Assembly: GCF_024346955.1 (NCBI RefSeq)
Contig: NZ_AP024883.1
Location: 3,038,001-3,102,000 of the forward strand
DNA length: 64,000 bases
Direction: 5' to 3'
Source: Vibrio mangrovi
GTDB lineage: Bacteria > Pseudomonadota > Gammaproteobacteria > Enterobacterales > Vibrionaceae
In this document: piece after piece, positions 1-9,814 of the stretch
How positions within the stretch are numbered: position 1 is the first letter of the stretch
Layout of the letters: each line of letters begins with the position of its first letter
Notes under the pieces: generated by a model
What the model was told of the DNA's origin: nothing
The model's database searches: none
What the model saw: the letters and a program-made list of their open reading frames with translations, nothing else
Made by a program: the position numbers and the translations under genes

Positions 1-423
1 ATCAATCATTTCATTACATCCGCCAGAAGAAGGATAGTACGATGTTACCGGAACGGTACGCCCGATAGTCAATCCCGCTTCTTCGACAGCTTCACGACGT
101 ATCAGTTCTTCCGAAGACTCATTTTCTTCCAGAATACCGGCAACGATTTCAAACTGCCATGGATGAGGATGCTCAAGCGCTCCCACCCGGATCTGCTCAA
201 TCAGAATGACCTGATCATGAACAGGATCATAAGGAAGTACTGCCGCGGCTCGTCCCCGAACAAACATTTCCCGCTCAACAACCCGACTCCAGCCGCCTTC
301 AAACTTCCTATATTTGAAATAATACTTTACCATTTTGAAAAAACCGTCAAAAAGAGTCTCTTTTTTGACGATCTGCAAATCTTGTGAAGAAAACTGTGTC
401 GGCTCTTTTTGTGGTGATCGCAT
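1..423 (-). CDS. nudF: ADP-ribose pyrophosphatase (Nudix), 3' part missing
   Basis: Cytosolic Nudix hydrolase expected to split ADP-ribose into AMP and ribose 5-phosphate. The 141 codons present begin MRSPQKEPTQFSSQDLQIV. They contain a complete Nudix box, with G then five residues then E, seven residues, and REAVEEAGL, at about residues 98-120. The C-terminal third (normal length about 205-210 residues) lies before base 1. The gene faces away from tolC across about 230 bases, an arrangement common in gamma-proteobacteria. The start is the ATG whose complement lies at 421-423. The family call is firm; the truncation is only the window edge. Confidence 0.93.
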   Translation of the reverse strand, partial: MRSPQKEPTQFSSQDLQIVKKETLFDGFFKMVKYYFKYRKFEGGWSRVVEREMFVRGRAAAVLPYDPVHDQVILIEQIRVGALEHPHPWQFEIVAGILEENESSEELIRREAVEEAGLTIGRTVPVTSYYPSSGGCNEMID

Positions 424-656
424 TCTTTCTACTCTCCGCTTGAACCTTTAAGTTTAACCATGTAAGTGTTTTCGGACCAAGGATACAGCTCAATTTTTTG
501 TATAAAAATTACTAAAATAGTTAAATTAAGTAATTTGTTTACTATACAGATGGATAATTAACCAGAAAAATGACAAACTGCCAGAGCAAATCTTCCGAAA
601 TTTAAGTTAAACTATTGAGCGCAATCTCTCATGATAATATTGCAGGAATAGGAATA

Positions 657-1964
657 ATGAAAAAACTGCTCCCACTATGCGTCAGTGTCACCCTGGGAAG
701 TCTGTCCCCAATCGTCTGGGCAGATACCCTTGCGGAAATCTATGACCAAGCCAAACAAAACGATCCCCAGTTGCTCAGTGCAGCCGCACAGCGAGACTCA
801 GCCTATGAAGCAATTAAATCGACCCGGGGAGAGCTGTTACCGCAAATCAATCTATCTACTGGTTACAACATCATCAACAGTAATAAAAATGTTGCGGATA
901 GCAGCCAATGGACAGCGGACGTCGCACTCTCACAAAAACTTTATGATCGAAGCAGTTGGCTAAATCTGGGGATCGCAGAGAAATCAGCCCGGCAGGTTGA
1001 TTCTCAGTATGCCCAAACTCAGCAGAACCTTATTTTGCGTGTTGCGCAGGCTTACTTTGAAGTCCTCAGAGCGAAAGACAATCTGGCCTTTGTCCGTGCT
1101 GAAAAGAATGCAGTTGCCCGCCAGTTGGAACAAACCAAACAACGCTTTGAAGTAGGATTGTCAGCGATTACGGATGTCCACGATGCTCAGGCACAATATG
1201 ATAGCGTACTGGCGGATGAAGTTCTGGCAGAGAACAGTCTGACCAACAGCTACGAAGCCATTCGTGAAATTACCGGTCAGGAACATGATCACCTCAGCCC
1301 ATTAGACACTAATCGTTTTTCTGCCAGTAAAATGGATAAGTCGATGAATGAACTGGTTGATGAAGCCCAGCAGAAAAATCTGTCCCTTCTGACCGCCAGA
1401 ATCAGTCAGGATATTGCCCGAGAACAAATTTCACTGGCGAGTTCCGGACATCTGCCAAGTCTGAGCCTGAATGCAGGATACAATATGGCACATGAGTATG
1501 AAGAGTCGAGTCAGTATTACAATACTTATGACCCAATTAATAACTTCAGTGTTGGAGTCAACCTGTCGCTTCCGCTCTACACCGGTGGAAAAATCACTGC
1601 AGAGACAAAACGGGCCGAATATGGCTTAACTCAGGCCAGTCAGGATCTGGAAGCCAGTTATCGTAGTGTCGTTAAAAACGTTCGGGCCTACAACAACAAC
1701 ATTAATGCTTCAATCGGCGCTTTGCGTGCCTATCAACAAGCAGTTGTTTCGGCGAAATCGGCATTACAGGCAACCGAAGCCGGTTTTGATGTCGGCACCA
1801 GAACCATCGTTGATGTACTGGATTCAACCCGTCGTCTTTATGATGCGAACAGAAACTTATCTGATGCACGTTATGATTACATCCTCAACGTTCTTCAGCT
1901 AAAACAGGCCGTCGGAACCCTGAATGAACAGGATGTTCTGGATATTAATGCCGGTCTGAAATAG
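657..1964 (+). CDS. tolC: Outer membrane efflux channel TolC
   Basis: Trimeric outer-membrane and periplasmic tunnel for tripartite drug efflux and type I secretion. The 435-residue protein starts at ATG 657 behind an AGGA element. An upstream in-frame TTG at 615 would add 14 residues before the signal peptide and is unlikely. Residues 1-22 form a signal peptide ending in PIVWA before DTLAEIYDQAKQNDP, the usual mature TolC start. Two OEP repeats follow, of about 200 residues each, with the helical-barrel and GYN/SGxLP strand motifs expected. Length is normal for Vibrio TolC, which lacks the long tail of the E. coli protein. It is transcribed alone and ends in a hairpin shared with hldE. Confidence 0.96.
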   Translation: MKKLLPLCVSVTLGSLSPIVWADTLAEIYDQAKQNDPQLLSAAAQRDSAYEAIKSTRGELLPQINLSTGYNIINSNKNVADSSQWTADVALSQKLYDRSSWLNLGIAEKSARQVDSQYAQTQQNLILRVAQAYFEVLRAKDNLAFVRAEKNAVARQLEQTKQRFEVGLSAITDVHDAQAQYDSVLADEVLAENSLTNSYEAIREITGQEHDHLSPLDTNRFSASKMDKSMNELVDEAQQKNLSLLTARISQDIAREQISLASSGHLPSLSLNAGYNMAHEYEESSQYYNTYDPINNFSVGVNLSLPLYTGGKITAETKRAEYGLTQASQDLEASYRSVVKNVRAYNNNINASIGALRAYQQAVVSAKSALQATEAGFDVGTRTIVDVLDSTRRLYDANRNLSDARYDYILNVLQLKQAVGTLNEQDVLDINAGLK

Positions 1965-2004
1965 TCGGTTCACTATATAGATATCTGTTACAAAAAATGA
2001 CAGC

Positions 2005-2036
2005 CTAAAAAAGCCAGCAATCATGCTGGCTTTTCT
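2005..2036. terminator. Bidirectional terminator between tolC and hldE
   Basis: Stem AGCCAGCA with loop ATCA and the matching arm TGCTGGCT, flanked by an A-run on the left and TTTT on the right. It can therefore end both tolC (plus strand) and hldE (minus strand), which converge here. Confidence 0.85.
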
Positions 2037-2065
2037 GTATACGATACCCATTGAATCGTTTAGGT

Positions 2066-3496
2066 TTAGCCACGCCCACCTTTAATGGCTTCAATAATTT
2101 CCGATGTTGAACAACCATCTTCAAAGTTCAGAACTCTGACTTCACCACCGGCAGCAATCACTTCCCGGCCTCCGGCAATATCTTCAGGACGATAATCCCC
2201 ACCTTTCACCAGCAAATCAGGTAATACAGTGGCGATTAAACGCTGTGGTGTGTCTTCACTGAATGGAACAACCCAATCGACAGCGCCTAAACCGGCAAGA
2301 ACAGCCATCCGGCGATCAGTTGGATTCACCGGACGGCCCGGACCTTTCAGACGTTTCACTGAGTCATCCGTATTAACTGCAACAATCAGACGATCGCCAA
2401 GCTCAGCAGCATGATTCAGATAAGAAACATGTCCGGCATGAAGAATATCGAAGCAACCGTTGGTCATTACGACTTTTTCTCCGCATGCCTGTGCTTTTCT
2501 GACCGCTTCAATCAATGTTTTTTCACTCACGACACCGAAATCAGTGTCCTGACTACCATGAACAGCTTCGGCCAGTTCAATAGTTGACACTGTTGACGTT
2601 CCCACTTTTCCGACCACAATACCAGCCGCTGCATTGGCCAGTGCACATGCTTCATCCAGCGGTTTACCAGCAGCAACCGAAGCAGCCAGAACAGAAATAA
2701 CCGTATCTCCTGCACCAGTCACATCGTAAACTTCCTTCGCCTGAGTCGGTAAATGGAATGGTTCCTGACCCCGGCGTAGTAATGTCATCCCATGTTCGCT
2801 TCGGGTCACCAACAGGGCTTCAAAATCAAACTTTTCTATCAGTTCAAATCCCTTGGCAACAAGCTCATCTTCAGAATGGACCTTACCCACAACCTCTTCA
2901 AACTCGGCCATATTCGGAGTCAGTAGAGTCGCTCCACGATAACGCTCAAAATCGGCACCTTTCGGATCAATGAAGACAGGCACACCGAACTGTTTCGCTT
3001 TCTGAATAAACTGCTGTACATGCTCCAGAGCACCTTTGGCGTAATCGGAAAGAATCACCGACTGAACCTGAGGCAGTGTTTTTTCCATTCTCGATAACAC
3101 CAGTTCCGGATCTGTATTCTCAAACTTGTCTTCAAAATCAAGACGGATCAACTGTTGCCCGCGGCTTAAAATTCGCAGTTTTGTAATCGTAGGGTAAGGA
3201 GGTAAAGCAACAAAATCACAATGAACATTTAATGAAGTCAGTTTTTCTTCTAAAACCGCCGCAGGCTCATCCTGCCCGGTTAATCCGACAATATGAGCAT
3301 GTCCGCCAAGTGACGCGATATTCATAGCAACGTTCGCAGCACCTCCCGGACGTTCCTCATTGTTTTCCACTTTCACAACAGGAACCGGGGCTTCCGGTGA
3401 AATACGCCTGGTCGGACCGTACCAGTAACGATCCAGCATCACATCACCAACAATTAAAACACCTGCTTGATCATAGTCAGGTAGAATTGGCTTCAT
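2066..3496 (-). CDS. hldE: Bifunctional heptose 7-phosphate kinase / heptose 1-phosphate adenylyltransferase
   Basis: Makes ADP-heptose for the lipopolysaccharide inner core in the cytosol. The 476-residue protein has the two expected halves. The N-terminal part is a ribokinase-fold kinase, with the GGAANVAMNIASLGG motif near residue 52 and DVTGAGDT (catalytic Asp) near residue 260. The C-terminal part is a nucleotidyltransferase with TNGCFDILHAGH near residue 344. Length matches the E. coli enzyme (477). The start at 3496 has GGAG eight bases upstream. It lies downstream of glnE on the same strand, the usual glnE-hldE pairing, separated by a short tandem-repeat tract. Confidence 0.97.
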   Translation of the reverse strand: MKPILPDYDQAGVLIVGDVMLDRYWYGPTRRISPEAPVPVVKVENNEERPGGAANVAMNIASLGGHAHIVGLTGQDEPAAVLEEKLTSLNVHCDFVALPPYPTITKLRILSRGQQLIRLDFEDKFENTDPELVLSRMEKTLPQVQSVILSDYAKGALEHVQQFIQKAKQFGVPVFIDPKGADFERYRGATLLTPNMAEFEEVVGKVHSEDELVAKGFELIEKFDFEALLVTRSEHGMTLLRRGQEPFHLPTQAKEVYDVTGAGDTVISVLAASVAAGKPLDEACALANAAAGIVVGKVGTSTVSTIELAEAVHGSQDTDFGVVSEKTLIEAVRKAQACGEKVVMTNGCFDILHAGHVSYLNHAAELGDRLIVAVNTDDSVKRLKGPGRPVNPTDRRMAVLAGLGAVDWVVPFSEDTPQRLIATVLPDLLVKGGDYRPEDIAGGREVIAAGGEVRVLNFEDGCSTSEIIEAIKGGRG

Positions 3497-3622
3497 TAGA
3501 AATCTCCAGTTTTTCGATTTGATTCAGAGTTTAGCACAGCAGGATCTCAGGCTGAACATATCCGGTATAATCAAGAGGCTATTTCAGTTACTCATTCACA
3601 AGAAAACTGAAATTGGTTTAAG

Positions 3623-3680
3623 CTAACCATTGTTTAGGCTGACCATTGTTTAGACTAACCATTGTTTAGACTAACCATTG
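3623..3680. repeat. 16-bp tandem repeat at the 3' end of glnE
   Basis: Units CTAACCATTGTTTAGG, CTGACCATTGTTTAGA and CTAACCATTGTTTAGA start at 3623, 3639 and 3655. A fourth partial copy (CTAACCATTG, 3671-3680) encodes the last residues of GlnE. Each unit carries an in-frame-like stop, so expansion does not lengthen the protein. Confidence 0.9.
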
Positions 3681-6512
3681 CTGCCACGCCTGAATCACGG
3701 CTTCCCGCTCTGCCGATAGTTTTTCCTGACTAACATCCGCATCCAGATTCAGCAGGTTACGACGATGAATTTGATCCCGCATGGTCGTATAGGCCCGGGT
3801 CAATGCTAACATCTGTTCCTGTGACATCAGGCCAACATGCATCAGTGACTCGAAGATTCTGACATTATCCGACCAACGCGCCAGCTCCGGATACCGATTG
3901 CTATAGCAAAGCACCAGATACTGTGCCAGAAATTCAATATCCGTAATCCCGCCGCGATCCTGTTTAATCATAAAACGTCCCGGCTTTTTCTCTGACAGAT
4001 GCTGGCGCATTTTCTCCCGCATATCGATCACTTCCTGCTTCAGGACCGATTCATCTCTGGCAAGACTTAACACCTGATGACGAGTCTCCATAAATGCTTC
4101 GGCCAGCAGTTCATCGCCATAGATCATCCGAGCCCGAACCAATGCCTGATGTTCCCATGTCCAGGCTTCCTGATGCTGATACTCAGCAAAAGCACTGACA
4201 GGTGTGACCAACAACCCCGAGGCACCGGAAGGTCTTAAACGCATATCGACTTCATACAAAATTCCGGAAGGTGTCCGGGCTGAAAAAATGTGGATGATAC
4301 GTTGTGCCAGTCGCAGGTAAAACTGGCGTCCATCAATTTCTTTCTGACCATCGGTATAAACATCTGCCGGACAGTCATGCATAAAGACCAAGTCTAAATC
4401 AGAGTTATATCCCAGCTCCCAGCCACCGACTTTGCCATAGCCTATGACAGCAAAACCTTTACCGTTACGCTGGCGCAAATGTGTCGGTTCACCATATTTT
4501 TCTTTCAACTGCTCCCATGCCTGGTTCACAACAGCCTCAACAATCGCTTCCGCCAGATAGGTCAGGTGATCACTCACTTTCATCACCGGTAAAACTTCAG
4601 CGATATCTGCCGCTGCAATCCGCAGCAGGCAAATCTGTTTAAACTGGCGCAGACCTTCCATTTGTTGTTCCATATCATCCTGAGGAATACGGGCGAGGAA
4701 GTCACGGAGCTCGACCCGATACTCATCCAGCGGAATCGGATGATAGAGCTGATGTGGATCTAATAGTTCATCCAGCAGAATAGGATAACGGGCCAGTTGC
4801 TCTGAAATCATCGGACTCGCAGTACACAGGCGAGTAAGTTGCGCCAGTGCGGCCGGATGTTCATCCAGCAGTTCCAGATAAGTGGTCCGGGTGGCAATGC
4901 GTTGCAGCAGATATAGAACACGGGGGAAACCAAACTGGGCATCAGGATGATTAAAAACGGTCTGAAACACTTTAGGCATCAAGTGATTCATCACTTCCCG
5001 CCCACGCGGTCCCAGAGTTTTCTTTGCCAGCTCAGATTTAAACTGCAGCAACGCATCAGCAATATTGCTTTCTGTTGCAAAGGAGAGGTCTTTCTGTAGG
5101 ATATCAGCGACGACTTCCGGTCTGTCCGCCATATCCCAAAGTTCCTGATAAACTGGTTCTACCGGTGTTTCTTCATTCTCTTCTTCATGACCGATCAATG
5201 TTCCGAAAACCCGGTGTACCCGGTCCATATGAGAGTGAACAGTCTGAAGCAGTATCTCCCAGCTCTCCATCTCCAAAGCAGTCACCAGACGCTGCTGAGA
5301 AATCTCATCATCTGGTAACGTCTGGGTCTGTTTATCAGCCAGAGCCTGCAGCAAATTTTCCAGACGTCGCAAAAATAAATAGGCGTCTCTTAAATGATCA
5401 ACCTCAGTTGTACCAAGCAGATCCAGTTCTAAAACAGCATCTAATGTTTCCAGTAATCCCCGCTTTCTTAAACTGGGTTCCCGCCCCCCACGAATCAGCT
5501 GAAATGATTGAACAATAAACTCGATCTCCCGGATACCACCGGCTCCCAGTTTAATATTATTCACCAGCCCTCGTCGGCGAACTTCACTTTGAATCATTGA
5601 TTTCATCCGGCGCAGAGACTGGATAGCACTGAAATCGATATAACGACGGAACACAAAAGGACGGAGCATTTGTCTCAATTCCTGATAGCACGGGTACATT
5701 TCCCGCCCCATCACACGAGCTTTCACCATGGCATACCGTTCCCAGTCTCTTCCCTGTTCCTGGTAGTAGTCTTCTAATGCAGCGAAGCTCATCACAAGAG
5801 GACCACTGTCTCCAAATGGCCTTAAACGCATATCAACACGATAGCAAAAGCCCTCTGCTGTCTGCTGATCCAGACTTTTTATGATTCGTTGCCCTAAACG
5901 AGTGAAAAACTGAGCATTGGCGAGGCTTCTCCGTGTTCCCGCCGTTTCTCCGTTTTCCGGATAGGCAAAAATCAGATCGATATCCGAAGAAAAGTTCAGT
6001 TCTCCGCCGCCCAGTTTTCCCATCCCGATAATGAGCATTGGCTGGGCTTCTCCAGCCTGATTGACCGGAGTTCCCCACAATTGGCAGCAAAGCGAGTATT
6101 GCCATTGATAAGTCTCAAATATCAACGCCTCTGCCAATTCAGAAAGATGGGATAAACTCTCCTGAAGTGACCAATCCGCCAGAAAATCCCGCCAGGCAAT
6201 ATAGAACATTTCCCGGTTTCTCAGACGACGCAGCAACAGTTCTCCTAAAGTTTCATCGGTCTCGGCTGATAACGCCTGCTGAAGCTGCTGCCGATAGCCT
6301 GATTCTCTGCTCTTACTCTGAATCATTGATGGAAATGCTTCACATAACTGCTCATCACGCATCAACACTTCAAAGAGAAAATCACTCAGCCCCAGTACAT
6401 ATTCAAGCTGCTGTTTTAAAGAGGCTGGCCAGGATAAGATCACCGGATGCTTTTCTGTCAGCCGCTGGTAGTTTAGACGGGATAACTCTTTCAGTTCAGA
6501 TGGTAATTGCAT
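3666..6512 (-). CDS. glnE: Bifunctional glutamine synthetase adenylyltransferase / adenylyl-removing enzyme
   Basis: Controls glutamine synthetase by attaching AMP to it and removing it, answering to PII. Two nucleotidyltransferase domains are present. The N-terminal (deadenylylating) one has GKLGGGELNFSSDIDLIF, and the C-terminal (adenylylating) one has GKVGGWELGYNSDLDLVF. Each keeps its metal-binding D-x-D. A helical linker with an RRIENLLQ-type segment lies between. I chose the ATG at 6512 (MQLPSELKELSRL), which gives 948 residues against 946 in E. coli and has an AAGAG ribosome site. The longer frame to 6605 adds 31 residues without family support. Its last codons overlap a tandem repeat. 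Confidence 0.95.
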   Translation of the reverse strand: MQLPSELKELSRLNYQRLTEKHPVILSWPASLKQQLEYVLGLSDFLFEVLMRDEQLCEAFPSMIQSKSRESGYRQQLQQALSAETDETLGELLLRRLRNREMFYIAWRDFLADWSLQESLSHLSELAEALIFETYQWQYSLCCQLWGTPVNQAGEAQPMLIIGMGKLGGGELNFSSDIDLIFAYPENGETAGTRRSLANAQFFTRLGQRIIKSLDQQTAEGFCYRVDMRLRPFGDSGPLVMSFAALEDYYQEQGRDWERYAMVKARVMGREMYPCYQELRQMLRPFVFRRYIDFSAIQSLRRMKSMIQSEVRRRGLVNNIKLGAGGIREIEFIVQSFQLIRGGREPSLRKRGLLETLDAVLELDLLGTTEVDHLRDAYLFLRRLENLLQALADKQTQTLPDDEISQQRLVTALEMESWEILLQTVHSHMDRVHRVFGTLIGHEEENEETPVEPVYQELWDMADRPEVVADILQKDLSFATESNIADALLQFKSELAKKTLGPRGREVMNHLMPKVFQTVFNHPDAQFGFPRVLYLLQRIATRTTYLELLDEHPAALAQLTRLCTASPMISEQLARYPILLDELLDPHQLYHPIPLDEYRVELRDFLARIPQDDMEQQMEGLRQFKQICLLRIAAADIAEVLPVMKVSDHLTYLAEAIVEAVVNQAWEQLKEKYGEPTHLRQRNGKGFAVIGYGKVGGWELGYNSDLDLVFMHDCPADVYTDGQKEIDGRQFYLRLAQRIIHIFSARTPSGILYEVDMRLRPSGASGLLVTPVSAFAEYQHQEAWTWEHQALVRARMIYGDELLAEAFMETRHQVLSLARDESVLKQEVIDMREKMRQHLSEKKPGRFMIKQDRGGITDIEFLAQYLVLCYSNRYPELARWSDNVRIFESLMHVGLMSQEQMLALTRAYTTMRDQIHRRNLLNLDADVSQEKLSAEREAVIQAWQQWLV

Positions 6513-6713
6513 TGACAGTCTCTTCTTATTCTGTGTCGTCCGTGACAACCCGGAGAGCTTTCGGGCAAGGAACGATGGATTCGGTTCGCCTTCCTCAGGC
6601 ACCATTTATCATAGTCAAACAAAAACGCCCACTTCGGAGAGCATTGACCTAACATGATTAAACCACGAAAGTTCAACTGCCTCTAAGCGGGCGCTATCAA
6701 TTTCAAGACAGGA

Positions 6714-7970
6714 TCATACTTTGAATGAAGTAATCTTCCGATCAAGCTCTTCAGCATTGCTTTGCATGATTTCTGATGTTTCCAGCAATTCACCAACAAC
6801 GGAAACTGATGCTTCAACCAACTCACGGACATTGGTCAGGTTCTGATTCATTTCTTCAGCAACACCACTTTGCTGTCCGGCAGCACTGGCGATTTGGAAA
6901 TTCATGTCGTTGATTTGCTGAATCTGCTCAACAATACCATCCAGTTCACTTCCGGCACTCGTTACCAATTCAACGCCATCGGCAGCTTCAACCACACTTT
7001 TTTCCATCAGTTCTACAGCTGAGTTTGCGCTGCTCTGAAGATGAGAGATCATGTCCTGAATCTCTACAGTTGCCTGTTGTGTTCTTTGTGCCAGATTGCG
7101 GACTTCGTCAGCAACGACAGCAAATCCTCTGCCGGCTTCCCCAGCCCGGGCAGCTTCAATTGCGGCATTCAGTGCCAGTAAGTTGGTCTGCTCAGAAATA
7201 CTCTGAATGGTGCCAACCACACTACTGATGGCAACTACCCGTTCTTCAACCTGATTGACTGCCTGAGCCGATTCGGCAATATCTGTTGAGAGATCCCGCA
7301 TTTTCAGAACAGTTCCTTGAACAAACTCCTGACCGGTTTTCGCCCGGGATGAAGCCTGTTCGGTCAGAGATGAAGCACTCTGAGCATGTTCAGCAACCGT
7401 ATGAACCGTAGATGACATTTCACTCATGGCGGTTGCCAATTGGTCAATCTCATTAAACTCTTCCTGAGCCGATTCTTTGGTTTCTGACATGCTGATGGTC
7501 ATAACCTCAGTCAGTCCTGCCAGTTCCTGAGAGCTGGATACCTGAAGTTTGATCATTTCCTGCAACTGAATCCGGGTTCTTTCAAGCTCTCTGGCAACAT
7601 CACCATATTCATCTTTACAGTCCATAGAAATCGGCTCGGATAAATCCCGGCTGGCCATGGTTTTAATCGAGTCACTGATATACTGAGTCTGCCTTAACAT
7701 AATTTTGGCAGTGAGTAACAACAATACGATAAATACAACAATTAACAACAGCGTCTGCCAAACCACCTGTGTGATGTACGCTTCATAGTGATGCTCTGCA
7801 ATCTGAACATTCTTTGTGGCTTCCAAAAGTGCAGAATAAAAAGTACTGGCATCCCACAGCTGTTTTGCAACAATCAAAATGGTACTGAATACCATTAGAA
7901 TAATCATTTTGGGAACAAGTCGAACGTCCGTTACAACGCGCTCCCAAGGCTTAAAAGCCAGTTTTGTCAT
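6714..7970 (-). CDS. Methyl-accepting chemotaxis protein with minimal periplasmic segment
   Basis: Inner-membrane chemoreceptor of 418 residues. TM1 lies at about 21-37 and TM2 at about 69-89. Only about 30 residues separate them, so there is no room for a normal ligand-binding domain. A HAMP-like region follows (about 90-140), then a long coiled-coil signalling domain. The kinase-control hairpin is at 263-290 (NLLALNAAIEAARAGEAGR) and is very well conserved. There is no C-terminal CheR/CheB pentapeptide. It may sense membrane or cytosolic cues, or work in mixed arrays. It appears to be transcribed alone; ligand unknown. Confidence 0.93.
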   Translation of the reverse strand: MTKLAFKPWERVVTDVRLVPKMIILMVFSTILIVAKQLWDASTFYSALLEATKNVQIAEHHYEAYITQVVWQTLLLIVVFIVLLLLTAKIMLRQTQYISDSIKTMASRDLSEPISMDCKDEYGDVARELERTRIQLQEMIKLQVSSSQELAGLTEVMTISMSETKESAQEEFNEIDQLATAMSEMSSTVHTVAEHAQSASSLTEQASSRAKTGQEFVQGTVLKMRDLSTDIAESAQAVNQVEERVVAISSVVGTIQSISEQTNLLALNAAIEAARAGEAGRGFAVVADEVRNLAQRTQQATVEIQDMISHLQSSANSAVELMEKSVVEAADGVELVTSAGSELDGIVEQIQQINDMNFQIASAAGQQSGVAEEMNQNLTNVRELVEASVSVVGELLETSEIMQSNAEELDRKITSFKV

Positions 7971-8293
7971 GGTCCGTCTCCACTAATGCTGATTTAATAA
8001 TTCCTGCCGAAATACCTGAGTCTTGTTTTTATTCTATTGATTCCGAAGTCAATAGGAAGAGCATACCAAAGTTCATCTTCAAACATTATGAAGAACATCA
8101 AGAACAACGGAATAGTCTCTGTATTTTTGAATAATTGCCGATAATCACCCGGTTTTGATTCCACCACAGATGTTATATCGACTCATCGGAGGAGATCTAT
8201 AGTGTTTTCTTGCACTTAAAATAAAACATGGCAGGCAATAAAAATCAGCCGTGAACCGATTCACGGTTCACTATGCCATATCGATACAATTTA
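7971..8293. other. Intergenic region upstream of the chemoreceptor gene
   Basis: No coding potential is seen on either strand. It should contain the minus-strand promoter of the chemoreceptor gene. Its right end holds the terminator of the CYTH-CHAD gene. No clear -10/-35 pair or operator could be picked out by eye. Confidence 0.6.
8241..8266 (-). terminator. Terminator of the CYTH-CHAD gene
   Basis: Read on the minus strand, the stem CCGTGAA pairs with TTCACGG around a four-base loop. CTGATTTTTA follows. It lies about 30 bases after the stop codon of the CYTH-CHAD gene. Confidence 0.7.
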
Positions 8294-9814
8294 TCAGGAA
8301 TGTTTCCAGTAAGGAGCAACACCCATGCTGATATTCCGGGTCTGTTCCATCGCATGAAGGATTGAATTTTCCTGTCGGATAAGCCAGCGTTTTAACTGTT
8401 CCTGCTGCTCTCCTTCAAGCTTATCAACCAACAGCTCTAACGGCTGAAGCGTTAACAGATCATCAATTCCCTGTAGTAAATCAGCCCACGGTAACCGGAA
8501 AGCCTGACGCTCATCTTCATCAAACAGACTGGCAAATCCGATTCCGGTATATAAATTTCTCATCAGACAGTACTGCTGGGCCTGATAATCCTGCCGTGTC
8601 AGTGCTTCCTCTGCAGGAAAAGCGGCCAGTAACTCATCCCAGGTTCGATCAAGTTGCTCTGTTGAAAATGGCTGAACAGGCTGAGCCATTACTGAACGGG
8701 ATTTATCATCAAGGAAAGGCTGCCAGCCTTTAGTCAGAATCCAGCGACTCAAATCCAGAATCAGCCCAACATAACGGGACGAATGGAACAACTTCAGCAT
8801 ATCCGGAGCTGACGGCAATGCTTCCTGCAATGTCCGAAGCTCTGCAAGTAAAAATTTCCGGGCATCCAGCTTGCGTAAGATATGGCCCTTGTCTTCACAC
8901 AGATCTTCCAGATAATCAGACATTTTCAGCCATGCCAGCTCTTCTTCCAGCCATTTGAGTTCCTGGCGCAAAATTGCGCTCGCACGTCGGGGAACCACAT
9001 CACTATATACAGACAGTGTCTGACGAATAAAACAGATTGCATGGCGAATTTCATGGAGAGCTTCGATATGTTCCTTCTCTACATAGATCTGCTCATGGTA
9101 ATGCCAGTGCTCCAGAGCGTGTTCCAGAGAATGGATGAAGCATGACTCGACCGTATCATCTGAGGTTGTTTCAACCAACTCCAGCGGCTTGACCTCATCA
9201 CCATTATAACCGGAGGCCAAACGATAACCTCTGGCAGCTTTACTCAGATTACCGAGACGAACACCACCTTCCTCACTCAATGTTCTTGCCAGAGAAAATA
9301 AAGCATCGGTCTGTCCGGATTTCAGTTCCAGTTCAACTTCACAAATGGGTTCTTCCGCCTCTCCTGCAAGCACTTTCCCCTGATCAAAAGCAACTTCAAT
9401 CTGGCTACCATCCGGCATACCAATCAGCCATTGTTCACGGGTAAAGTCAGTTGAAAATAAAGGGAGAAGTTCGGATTCCAGTTGTTCTGTCGCTCGGCCT
9501 TCAGGCCAGATTTCTTCAGGATGGAGAGAAAGAGATGGGAAATTACTGTCATGTTCGGCATTGTATTCCGGTCGCTGATGAAGGCCAGCCACAACTCTGC
9601 CGGCTGTTTTTACCGTCTGCACATAGACATCATCACAATGTCGGATTCGAAGGCCTATATCATGTCGACGCAGCCAGTTATCACTCGTGTCAAAATAGGT
9701 GTTCCCCAATTCACGACAACGATGTTGAAATACTTTGGCTTCAGAAATCTTGCGGCACAAAACATCTGAATATTCAGGAGAAACGAAAAACTTCAGTTCT
9801 ATCTCAGTTTCCAT
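8294..9814 (-). CDS. CYTH-CHAD domain protein, probable inorganic triphosphatase (YgiF type)
   Basis: The 506-residue protein starts METEIELKF, which contains the ExExK signature of CYTH (triphosphate tunnel) enzymes. The CYTH domain covers about residues 1-205. An all-helical, His-rich CHAD domain follows from about residue 225 to 500 (for example LEHWHYHEQIYVEKEHIEALHEIRHAI). E. coli YgiF, with the same layout, hydrolyses inorganic triphosphate; CHAD domains bind polyphosphate. I chose the ATG at 9814 with AAAGG upstream; the frame extends to 9871 without family support. It is divergent from the PhoU-like/Pit phosphate genes, consistent with a phosphate or polyphosphate role (inference). 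Confidence 0.92.
   Translation of the reverse strand: METEIELKFFVSPEYSDVLCRKISEAKVFQHRCRELGNTYFDTSDNWLRRHDIGLRIRHCDDVYVQTVKTAGRVVAGLHQRPEYNAEHDSNFPSLSLHPEEIWPEGRATEQLESELLPLFSTDFTREQWLIGMPDGSQIEVAFDQGKVLAGEAEEPICEVELELKSGQTDALFSLARTLSEEGGVRLGNLSKAARGYRLASGYNGDEVKPLELVETTSDDTVESCFIHSLEHALEHWHYHEQIYVEKEHIEALHEIRHAICFIRQTLSVYSDVVPRRASAILRQELKWLEEELAWLKMSDYLEDLCEDKGHILRKLDARKFLLAELRTLQEALPSAPDMLKLFHSSRYVGLILDLSRWILTKGWQPFLDDKSRSVMAQPVQPFSTEQLDRTWDELLAAFPAEEALTRQDYQAQQYCLMRNLYTGIGFASLFDEDERQAFRLPWADLLQGIDDLLTLQPLELLVDKLEGEQQEQLKRWLIRQENSILHAMEQTRNISMGVAPYWKHS

Noticed and set aside
615..656. TTG start for tolC
   Set aside because: It would put 14 residues ahead of a normal signal peptide; ATG 657 has AGGA upstream.
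5075..5518. 147-codon frame antisense to glnE
   Set aside because: A shadow of the coding strand; its composition follows glnE codon usage in reverse.
7771..7960. Possible hidden ligand-binding domain in the chemoreceptor
   Set aside because: The segment between the two membrane helices is only about 30 residues, too short for any known sensor fold.
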